Part shown: positions 5,883 through 10,742 of the stretch, piece after piece
Layout: the number at the start of each line of letters is the position of its first letter
Numbering within the stretch: the stretch's first letter is position 1
Assembly: GCA_027322375.1 (NCBI GenBank)
Contig: DAHVRS010000334.1
Location: forward strand, 1 to 10,742
Source of the DNA: Brachybacterium sp.
GTDB taxonomy: Bacteria; Actinomycetota; Actinomycetes; Actinomycetales; Dermabacteraceae
Reading direction: 5' to 3'
Length of the DNA: 10,742 nt
The notes under the pieces: model-generated
The model's input: the letters and a program-made list of their open reading frames with translations, nothing else
Database searches by the model: none
Told to the model about the DNA's origin: nothing
Translations under genes and position numbers: made by a program

Positions 5883-6356
5883 ATGGACGCTGTGGTCGAC
5901 TTCCTGCGCCGCCTGCCCGCCCAGATCGTGGCGGCGGGCGGTTCCCTGCCTGCGCGGGCGGGGGTGCTGCTGCTCTCGCTCGTGCTGAACGTGGGCTTCT
6001 ACCTGCCCTCGTTGCCGGAGGGCACGCCCGGTGAGGGCGTGCCGGGCTTCGACAAGGTCGTGCACGTGCTGGTCTTCGCGCTCACCGTGTGGGCGGCGGG
6101 CCGGCTCCTCGCGCCGATGCGCCGCTTCCCGATGGGCTGGGTGGTGATCGTCGCGCTCGCCCATGCGCTGCTGATCGAGCTGATCCAGCTGCTCGTGCTC
6201 CCGCAGCGCAGCGGCGACTGGGCGGATGTGCTCTTCGACGTGCTCGGCATCGCGCTCGGGACCGGACTGTGGATCCTCGAGCGCGGCCGAGCACGTCGCG
6301 CAGAGCTCGACGCGGACGGACTCGGCGAAGTCGAGGAGCTCAGCCCTCGAGCGTGA
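5883..6356 (+). CDS. VanZ-family membrane protein
   Basis: A 157-residue inner-membrane protein of the VanZ-like family; VanZ itself gives low-level teicoplanin resistance, but most family members, probably including this one, have no known role. Seen from ATG 5883: four hydrophobic helices at about 26-44, 59-76, 85-106 and 116-134; DKVVH (57-61) before helix 2; ExxQ (99-102) at the end of helix 3; and RSGDWADVLFDVLGIALG (109-126), the family's most diagnostic motif. The C-terminal 20 residues are charged and cytoplasmic. The ATG at 5883 is chosen since the family begins near here; an in-frame GTG at 5859 would add eight residues with no better ribosome site. GACACT lies 7 nt before ATG and could be a weak leaderless -10. 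Its last 17 bp overlap the end of the convergent malic enzyme gene. Confidence 0.85.
   Translation: MDAVVDFLRRLPAQIVAAGGSLPARAGVLLLSLVLNVGFYLPSLPEGTPGEGVPGFDKVVHVLVFALTVWAAGRLLAPMRRFPMGWVVIVALAHALLIELIQLLVLPQRSGDWADVLFDVLGIALGTGLWILERGRARRAELDADGLGEVEELSPRA
6331..6350. other. Small inverted repeat over the convergent stop codons
   Basis: TCGAGG (6331-6336) and CCTCGA (6345-6350) form a 6-bp stem with an 8-nt loop holding the malic enzyme stop. It is the only stem-loop at this overlapping gene junction, so it may help end transcription both ways, but it is short and lies within coding sequence. Confidence 0.2.
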
Positions 6357-7797
6357 TCTCGTCGGCGTAGACCGCGCTCATCGCCCCGGTGATGGTGTCC
6401 ACGGTCCCGGCGTCCTCGCGCGCGACCTGCTCCACTGCGGAGGCGACCGCCTTCGTCACGCCGTCATGGAAGACGCTCGGGACGATGTAGGTCGGGTTCA
6501 GCTCCTCGGCGGTGACCACATCGGCCAGCGCGTTCGCGGCCGCCAGCAGCATCCGATCGGTGACCCGGGTGGCGTGCGCGTCCAGCAGGCCGCGGAACAC
6601 GCCCGGGAAGGCGAGGACGTTGTTGATCTGGTTCGCGAAGTCGCTGCGGCCGGTCGCGACGACCTCGGCGTGCTTGACCGCCTCGGCCGGGTCGATCTCC
6701 GGGACCGGGTTCGCCATCGCGAAGACGATCGAGCGGTCCGCCATGGTGGCGACGTCCTCGGCGGTGAGGATGTCCCCAGCGCTGACGCCGATGAACACGT
6801 CGGCCCCGACCACGGCCTCCTCGAGCATGCCGGTGAGGCCGCGCGGGTTCGTGACCTCCGCGATCCAGGGCAGGCGGCCCTCGAGCGTCTCGCGGCCCTC
6901 GTGGACGATGCCGTCGATGTCGGTGACGATGATGTCGCGGGCACCGGCCGCGCGCAGCAGACGCAGGATCGCGGTGCCGGCCGCGCCCGCGCCGGAGAGC
7001 ACGATCCGGGCGGTGGAGATGTCCTTCTCCACGACGCGCAGGGCGTTGCGCAGCGCGGCGACGACGACGATCGCGGTGCCGTGCTGGTCGTCGTGGAAGA
7101 CGGGGATGTCCAGCTCCTCGCGCAGACGGTCCTCGATCTCGAAGCAGCGCGGGGCGGAGATGTCCTCGAGGTTGATGCCGGCGAAGACCGGGGCGATCGC
7201 CTTGACGTGGGCGACGATGTCCTCGACCGAGTGGGCGTCCAAGCAGATCGGGAACGCATCGATCCCGGCGAAGCGCTTGAACAGCGCCGCCTTGCCCTCC
7301 ATGACGGGCATCGCGGCGAGCGGCCCCAGATCGCCGAGGCCCAGGATCGCGGAGCCGTCGGAGACGACCGCGACGGTGTTGCGCTTGATGGTCAGGCGGC
7401 GGGCGTCCTCGGGGTTCTCCGCGATCGCCTTGACCACGCGGGCCACGCCCGGGGTGTAGATCATCGAGAGGTCGTCGCGGTGGCGGATCGGGAGCTTCGA
7501 CTCGACGGTGAGCTTGCCTCCCAGGTGCGCGAGGAAGGTGCGGTCGGAGACCTTGCCGAGCTCGACGCTATCGAGGCCGCGCAGGCCCTCGACGACCTGC
7601 ATGGCGTGATCGTGGCCGGCGGTGAGCACGGTGATGTCCGCGCGCATGCGCTCCGGCCCGGAGGCGGAGACGTCCAGCGCGGTGACCGTCGCGCCGTGCT
7701 GCTCGATGCTGGTGGTGATGTCGCTGACCGCGGCGCTGCGGGCGGCGAACTCCAGGCGGACGGTGATGGAGTAGCTGACGGATGGCATCGGTGACAT
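6340..7797 (-). CDS. ACT domain-containing NAD(P)-dependent malic enzyme
   Basis: Malic enzyme oxidatively decarboxylates L-malate to pyruvate and CO2 with reduction of NAD(P) in the cytoplasm. From ATG 7797 it has 485 residues. Residues about 6-80 form an ACT domain ([10 protein letters not shown] at the first strand, MRADITVL further on), an amino-acid or ligand-sensing module seen on a subset of actinobacterial malic enzymes. The catalytic part has SMIYTPGVA (Tyr114, proton donor), [11 protein letters not shown] (Lys169, general base), [14 protein letters not shown] (Glu211 and Asp212, metal), FHDDQHGTA (Asp236/237, metal) and the Rossmann loop SGAGAAGTA (268-276). Cofactor choice cannot be read with certainty. 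An upstream in-frame Met at 7890 is rejected: the extra residues are not family-like, and a TAGGCT box lies 7 nt before ATG 7797. Divergent from the lipoprotein gene; its 3' end overlaps the VanZ gene by 17 bp. Confidence 0.95.
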   Translation of the reverse strand: MSPMPSVSYSITVRLEFAARSAAVSDITTSIEQHGATVTALDVSASGPERMRADITVLTAGHDHAMQVVEGLRGLDSVELGKVSDRTFLAHLGGKLTVESKLPIRHRDDLSMIYTPGVARVVKAIAENPEDARRLTIKRNTVAVVSDGSAILGLGDLGPLAAMPVMEGKAALFKRFAGIDAFPICLDAHSVEDIVAHVKAIAPVFAGINLEDISAPRCFEIEDRLREELDIPVFHDDQHGTAIVVVAALRNALRVVEKDISTARIVLSGAGAAGTAILRLLRAAGARDIIVTDIDGIVHEGRETLEGRLPWIAEVTNPRGLTGMLEEAVVGADVFIGVSAGDILTAEDVATMADRSIVFAMANPVPEIDPAEAVKHAEVVATGRSDFANQINNVLAFPGVFRGLLDAHATRVTDRMLLAAANALADVVTAEELNPTYIVPSVFHDGVTKAVASAVEQVAREDAGTVDTITGAMSAVYADEITLEG

Positions 7798-7804
7798 GCG
7801 GCAC

Positions 7805-7810
7805 AGCCTA
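7805..7810 (-). promoter_or_regulatory. -10 box of a probable leaderless malic enzyme promoter
   Basis: TAGGCT on the minus strand (7810 to 7805), a 7-nt spacer, then ATG at 7797. No Shine-Dalgarno sequence is present in this interval, in line with a leaderless mRNA. The -35 region at 17 bp (TCTCTT) is poor. Confidence 0.5.
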
Positions 7811-7953
7811 ACGAGGTCGCAGCCCCGAAGAGAGCAGGTCGGAGCGCGCTTGGGGGCGTGAGCGTTCACGGCCCGACCAGTGCGGATCACTCCCCTGCCT
7901 CTGACGTGCGCAGGCCCTCGAAACAGGCGTATGCACAGTCCGGTATCTCGGAG

Positions 7954-7982
7954 TTGTCCGCGTCACGTCGTCGTGGGACGCT
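7954..7982 (+). promoter_or_regulatory. Candidate promoter of the lipoprotein gene
   Basis: TTGTCC (7954-7959, 4 of 6 matches to TTGACA), a 17-bp spacer, and GACGCT (7977-7982, partial match to TANNNT). It would give a leader of about 21 nt carrying the GGGGAAGGG ribosome site at 7996-8004. The rest of the 212-bp gap between the divergent malic enzyme and lipoprotein genes shows nothing clearer. Confidence 0.35.
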
Positions 7983-8009
7983 GGCACCGACTTCAGGGGA
8001 AGGGCATTT

Positions 8010-8567
8010 ATGACGCTGTCGACGACGCACGTCACTGCGGCCGCAGCGACGGCCGAAGGCACCTCGATACGAACACTGATCCGCCGGGGCGGCTCAGCGT
8101 TCGCGCTCCTCGCTCTCACCGTGGGACTCCTCTCCGGCTGCGGCGGCTCGCCTGTGGCGGCGACGGAGGCGGTTTCGACCTATGACGCTCTCGCCGAGGA
8201 CCTGCTCGCTGCGGCGGACACGGTGCGCCCGATGGACTGGGAGCTCCAGCGGAACTCCCGCAAGATCGAGGAGCCGGGAGCCGAGGACTGTCGCTACCGG
8301 CCCGGGAGCTGGGTGGCCGGGGAGGACCTCTACCCCGCGCCGGGACAAGGCATGGACTGGCAGCCCTGGCGGGACGCGCTGGACCCGGTGCTCGAGGAAC
8401 ACGGTTTCGACGCGTTCGGCCGTGAAAGGCGCAGAGGCGCGCAGTACTACGTCACGTCCGACGGTCCGCACGGCGCGACCGTCGAGCTGACAGTGCATGG
8501 GGACCTGCGCATCAGCGATGTCCGGGTGGACGCCACACCGTGCGAGGACGCGACTCTCGGGCTCTGA
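8010..8567 (+). CDS. Lipoprotein of unknown function
   Basis: A 185-residue precursor of a membrane-anchored lipoprotein; I do not recognise a named family. The n-region is unusually long (Arg21, Arg25, Arg26 precede the hydrophobic segment), followed by FALLALTVGLL and the lipobox LLSGC (40-44), so Lgt would modify Cys44 and signal peptidase II cleave before it. The mature part of about 142 residues has Trp/Cys-rich patches: DWELQRNSRKIEEPG, EDCRYRPGSW (Cys94), MDWQPWRDALDPVLEEHGFD and a C-terminal beta-rich half with a second cysteine near the end (Cys178). Cys94 and Cys178 could form a disulfide outside the cell. Start: ATG 8010 has a strong GGGGAAGGG site 5 nt upstream. It faces the Tat-exported lysozyme-like gene with a 44-bp gap, so both products work outside the membrane, but no shared role is shown. 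Confidence 0.82.
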   Translation: MTLSTTHVTAAAATAEGTSIRTLIRRGGSAFALLALTVGLLSGCGGSPVAATEAVSTYDALAEDLLAAADTVRPMDWELQRNSRKIEEPGAEDCRYRPGSWVAGEDLYPAPGQGMDWQPWRDALDPVLEEHGFDAFGRERRRGAQYYVTSDGPHGATVELTVHGDLRISDVRVDATPCEDATLGL

Positions 8568-8611
8568 GTGCGCAATCCCCGCAGCGACGAGTCCGTCGGC
8601 TACCGAGGAGC

Positions 8612-9211
8612 TCAGTCGGTGTACGCGGCGACGTCCGAGTAGCGCTCCCAGAGGGTGCGCGCGGCCGGGACCTGCTCGCTGTAGCGCTCCGGATGGGCGG
8701 AGACCTGGACGGTCTGCGCGGCGGCGCCCGGCTCCCAGTTCTCGTAATCCGGGACGGCCTGCAGCAGCCCGGGTGCCTCCGAGTGGTCGCCCAGGCCCAG
8801 GAAGGCGTCGATCGCGCGCTTCTTGTGGCGGACATCGTCGTAGCTGCCCCAGCCCATCGAGGGGCGCTGCTGGAACATGCCCCCGGAGTCGAGATCGACG
8901 GCGGGCTCGTAGTTGCGCAGCCAGGACTCGACGATCGCGGTGGCGAGGGTGATCACAGCGGCCTGTTCGCCGAGCTCGTGCCCCTTGATGACGGCGATGA
9001 TGAACTTCGCGTTCTCGATCTGCCAGTCATCCATGGCGTCCAGGAGGAAGCCCTCATGGGTCTCAGCGCGGGTCATGAACTCCTCGGTCCAGACCTCCTC
9101 GGCCCGGGCGGCGGGTGCGAGCGCGCCGAGTCCGGCGAGTGCCGTGGCGCCGAACGCGCCGGCGAGCAGGAGGTGGCGCCGGGTGGGAGCGGCGGTCGAG
9201 GTGGCAGACAT
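8612..9211 (-). CDS. Tat-exported lysozyme-like (lytic transglycosylase-type) protein
   Basis: A 199-residue secreted protein. The signal peptide has a twin-arginine motif (TRRHLLL, 10-16), a hydrophobic stretch and an ARA site, cleaved probably after Ala37. The mature domain resembles lysozyme-like proteins common in actinobacteria, whose core runs as A-x-A-x-x-E-S-x-L-R-N, then D-S-x-G-x-F-Q-Q-R-P-S-x-G-W-G. Here these are ATAIVESWLRN (90-100; Glu95 the likely catalytic acid) and DLDSGGMFQQRPSMGWG (106-122), followed by a helical end with AAQTVQVSAHPERYSEQ. It would act on peptidoglycan outside the membrane; activity is inferred from fold motifs. The start at ATG 9211 has AAGGA 7 nt upstream and precedes the signal peptide properly; an in-frame ATG at 9289 would put 26 unlike residues before it. 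It has its own promoter at 9272-9300. Confidence 0.82.
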   Translation of the reverse strand: MSATSTAAPTRRHLLLAGAFGATALAGLGALAPAARAEEVWTEEFMTRAETHEGFLLDAMDDWQIENAKFIIAVIKGHELGEQAAVITLATAIVESWLRNYEPAVDLDSGGMFQQRPSMGWGSYDDVRHKKRAIDAFLGLGDHSEAPGLLQAVPDYENWEPGAAAQTVQVSAHPERYSEQVPAARTLWERYSDVAAYTD

Positions 9212-9271
9212 CAGGGATCCTTCGGTGCGGAGAGCCCTGGGCAGTGCGGTCACCCGGGGCGGGGCCGTGCC

Positions 9272-9300
9272 AACGTAACGACGCCCCACCCCTCGGTGAA
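9272..9300 (-). promoter_or_regulatory. Promoter of the lysozyme-like gene
   Basis: On the minus strand TTCACC (9300-9295, 4 of 6 to TTGACA), a 17-bp spacer and TACGTT (9277-9272, TANNNT). This is the best two-box promoter in the window. It gives a leader of about 54 nt before ATG 9211, including the AAGGA ribosome site. Confidence 0.55.
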
Positions 9301-9336
9301 GAGCCGCAGATCACGCCCTGAGGCGCCCGGACCTGG

Positions 9337-9348
9337 GCTTTGATCAGC
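9337..9348 (-). repeat. 12-mer copy 1 upstream of the lysozyme-like gene
   Basis: GCTTTGATCAGC on the plus strand (GCTGATCAAAGC on the minus), 36 bp upstream of the -35 box. It differs at one base from the copy at 9491-9502. A position near -75 would suit an activator site; no known regulator is assigned. Confidence 0.3.
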
Positions 9349-9486
9349 GCATGACCGCGCCATGGAATGCCCCGGGCAGGGTCCGCGAGCTGCCGACCTT
9401 CCTGCTGACCCGCCGTCCTGGACGGGTGTCCACGCGGCGCGGCGGTGAGGACAGCACATGCCGTCGCGGCACCACGGGCCGTTTCG

Positions 9487-9502
9487 CAAAGCTTTGATAA
9501 GC
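9487..9502 (-). repeat. 12-mer copy 2 with overlapping palindrome
   Basis: GCTTTGATAAGC (9491-9502) matches copy 1 at 11 of 12 bases and overlaps the perfect 10-bp palindrome CAAAGCTTTG (9487-9496). The surrounding 20 bases are far richer in A/T than the rest of the window. Distance to the promoter's start is about 225 bp. Confidence 0.3.
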
Positions 9503-9534
9503 CCGCCGTGTCGGCCCGATTCCGAGTCTCAGGT

Positions 9535-9557
9535 CACGCGGGGGTCACGATCGCGTG
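9535..9557 (-). terminator. Weak hairpin after the HrpA-type gene
   Basis: CACGCG (9535-9540) and CGCGTG (9552-9557) form a 6-bp stem with an 11-nt loop starting 1 nt after the HrpA stop codon. The stem is short compared with the other hairpins here, so the terminator call is tentative. Confidence 0.25.
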
Positions 9558-9558
9558 G

Positions 9559-10742
9559 TCAGGAGGACAGCGCCGCGATCGCTTTTCGGATCCGCTTGTC
9601 GGAGACGGTCTGCGCGGTGCCGAGGGTCTGCGCGAACAGGCTCACCCGGAACTCCTCGAGCAGCCACGGGATCTCCTGCGCATCGGGCTCGGCGCGCCGA
9701 CGGGCGGAGAGCGTGGCGCGCTGGGTCTGCCAGTACTGCTCGAGGTCCCGCACCTGCCAGGCCAGCTGCTCGTCCTTGCGGGGGTTCTCCGGCAGCTTCT
9801 CGAGCCGGCGCAGATCCGCCTGGAGGTAGCGGGAGAGGTCACCGAGGCGCGCGATGCCGGTGCGGGAGATGAACCCGTTGCCGAGCAAGGACGCGGCATG
9901 CTCACGGATCTGCTGGAGGTGGGAGAGCACGCTGAGAGACGTGGACCGGCTGAGCTCCCGCTGCAGCTTCGCGTTCACGGCGAGCGCGGCCGCGGCATCC
10001 TTCACGGCGGTCGCCGCGAGCTCGTCGTGGCGGGCGCGCACGCCCTCCAGCAGCTGCTCGTACTCGGCGCGAGTGCGCACCTGCGCCTGCCCCACGAGGT
10101 GCACGGTCGCGGCGCGGGAGGCGTCGGCGAGCAACGCAGCGGTGGAGGGGTAGTCGGAGCCGGAGACGGCGAGCTTGGTCGGGTTCGGCAGCGCGTTCAG
10201 GACCCGGGAGAGGTCGGTGCCGATCTCCCGGTCGATCAGGGCGATCACGCCTTCACGATGGGCGAGCGCCTGCTCGTCGGCGGTGGCGAGGACGGCGAGA
10301 TCCACGCGCTCGAGCTGGCCGTCCTTGCCGCGTCGGGCCACGAGGGCCGGGTAGCCGGTGACCTTGAGCCCGCCGACTGTCGACTCGTGCAGCGCCGGAA
10401 CACCCTCTTTCGGGAAGGTGGGCAGGTCGGTGCGGGCGATCTCGCTGGACTGCGAGGAGACGGTGGTGTCCACGCGCTTCTTCAGCCGGGTCTTCAGCGC
10501 CTCGAGGTCATCACCGGTACCCACCTGGCGGCCCTTGTTGTCCACGACGCGGAAGTGCATCTTCAGGTGGGCGGGGAGCTTCGCGAGATCGAACTCGGGG
10601 CCGTACAGCGGCAGGTCATCGGGGACGCCGGGCAGGGCCACGAGCTCGTCCGCGACCGCTTCGACGAAGGCCTCGCCGGTGCTGGGGTCGTCGTCGTGCA
10701 GGGTCGCGGCGACGGCCCTGGCCCGCTCGGGGGCGGGCACGA
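9559..10742 (-). CDS. hrpA: ATP-dependent RNA helicase HrpA-type, C-terminal part
   Basis: The C-terminal 394 codons of a DEAH-box RNA helicase of the HrpA type; the N-terminal motor domains lie beyond the right edge. HrpA proteins of actinobacteria are about 1300 residues and act on RNA and stalled ribosomes in the cytoplasm. The visible part is the C-terminal DUF3418 region. It carries DDLPLYGPEFDLAKLPAHL, the conserved KMHFRVVDNKGRQVGTGDDL, FPKEGVPAL, VTGYPALVARRGKDGQ and the C-terminal EIPWLLEEFRVSLFAQTLGT followed by SDKRIRKAI. The first of these appears near codon 40 of the fragment and the last just before the stop. No frameshift or internal stop is seen. The gene is upstream of the lysozyme-like gene on the same strand but separated by 347 bp with a separate promoter, so they are probably not co-transcribed. 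Confidence 0.93.
   Translation of the reverse strand, partial: VPAPERARAVAATLHDDDPSTGEAFVEAVADELVALPGVPDDLPLYGPEFDLAKLPAHLKMHFRVVDNKGRQVGTGDDLEALKTRLKKRVDTTVSSQSSEIARTDLPTFPKEGVPALHESTVGGLKVTGYPALVARRGKDGQLERVDLAVLATADEQALAHREGVIALIDREIGTDLSRVLNALPNPTKLAVSGSDYPSTAALLADASRAATVHLVGQAQVRTRAEYEQLLEGVRARHDELAATAVKDAAAALAVNAKLQRELSRSTSLSVLSHLQQIREHAASLLGNGFISRTGIARLGDLSRYLQADLRRLEKLPENPRKDEQLAWQVRDLEQYWQTQRATLSARRRAEPDAQEIPWLLEEFRVSLFAQTLGTAQTVSDKRIRKAIAALSS

Larger units (their letters stand above)
9212..9558. other. 347-bp intergenic region, regulatory
   Basis: No convincing gene on either strand: the short open frames have unnatural Arg/Pro/Gly-rich composition and no ribosome sites. It holds the promoter of the lysozyme-like gene (9272-9300), two near-identical 12-mers (9337-9348 and 9491-9502), a CAAAGCTTTG palindrome (9487-9496) in an AT-rich island, and a weak hairpin after the HrpA-type gene (9535-9557). 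I looked for a c-di-AMP (ydaO) riboswitch, since these occur before actinobacterial muralytic genes, and do not see its conserved core. Confidence 0.6.

Noticed and set aside
3559..5988. An 809-codon open frame on the plus strand, antisense to the helicase and DUF3039 genes
   Set aside because: Product is Gly/Ala/Val/Arg/His-rich without any domain; the opposite strand holds all helicase motifs. Long antisense frames are expected in GC-rich DNA.
6226..7794. A 522-codon plus-strand open frame antisense to the malic enzyme
   Set aside because: Low-complexity Asp/Arg/Gly/Val composition, no ribosome site, and complete malic enzyme motifs on the minus strand.
8585..8598. A small hairpin (CGACG-AGTC-CGTCG) between the convergent lipoprotein and lysozyme-like genes
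   Set aside because: Only a 5-bp stem, far weaker than the other hairpins; not enough to call a terminator.
799..9432. The 12-mer GACGGGTGTCCA at 799-810 and 9421-9432
   Set aside because: A few exact 12-mer pairs are expected by chance in 10 kb of GC-rich DNA, and the contexts differ.
9250..9489. A 79-codon minus-strand open frame in the intergenic region
   Set aside because: Arg/Gly/Pro/Ser-rich translation, no Shine-Dalgarno, and the lysozyme-like promoter lies inside it.
9212..9558. A c-di-AMP (ydaO) riboswitch before the lysozyme-like gene
   Set aside because: Looked for because such riboswitches precede actinobacterial muralytic genes; the conserved core sequence and helices are not recognisable. 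A covariance-model scan would settle it.

Overview
The window comes from the chromosome of a high-GC Gram-positive bacterium, an actinobacterium. Support for this: the very high GC content and third-position GC bias, GTG starts, TANNNT-type -10 boxes that allow leaderless transcripts, an actinobacterial-type clpS-DUF2017-murI block facing pncB, and a DUF3039 protein beside an SF2 helicase. The proteins look most like those of Micrococcales of the Dermabacteraceae/Brachybacterium kind, but that is an impression from memory and not a search result.

Layout, left to right. (1) 1-1886, minus strand: clpS and DUF2017 overlap in one operon, a perfect palindrome follows, and then comes murI, whose 3' end runs off the window. 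(2) 1994-3373, plus strand: pncB, diverging from clpS. (3) A 28-bp perfect palindrome at 3397-3424 separates pncB from the convergent SF2 helicase (3451-5259, minus). (4) A DUF3039 gene (5431-5793, minus) lies upstream of the helicase, with a strong hairpin between them. (5) A small VanZ-family membrane protein (5883-6356, plus) diverges from DUF3039. Its end overlaps by 17 bp the end of a convergent ACT-domain malic enzyme (6340-7797, minus). (6) A lipoprotein of unknown function (8010-8567, plus) faces a Tat-exported lysozyme-like protein (8612-9211, minus). (7) A 347-bp intergenic region with a good promoter and a repeated AT-rich motif leads to the C-terminal third of an HrpA-type RNA helicase (9559-10742, minus, 5' end outside).

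Most of this is core housekeeping: peptidoglycan precursor supply (MurI), protein quality control (ClpS), NAD salvage (PncB), C4/C3 carbon balance (malic enzyme) and RNA handling (HrpA and possibly helicase/DUF3039). I see no mobile element, CRISPR array, tRNA, rRNA or defence island. The more interesting signals are small-scale. Three genes (murI, pncB, malic enzyme) each have a TANNNT hexamer exactly 7 nt before the start codon, the arrangement of leaderless transcripts. Terminators look like near-perfect GC-rich hairpins without a U-tract. DUF3039 has a putative zinc site and a Gly/Arg-rich tail next to a helicase. The lysozyme-like gene has two near-identical 12-mers upstream.
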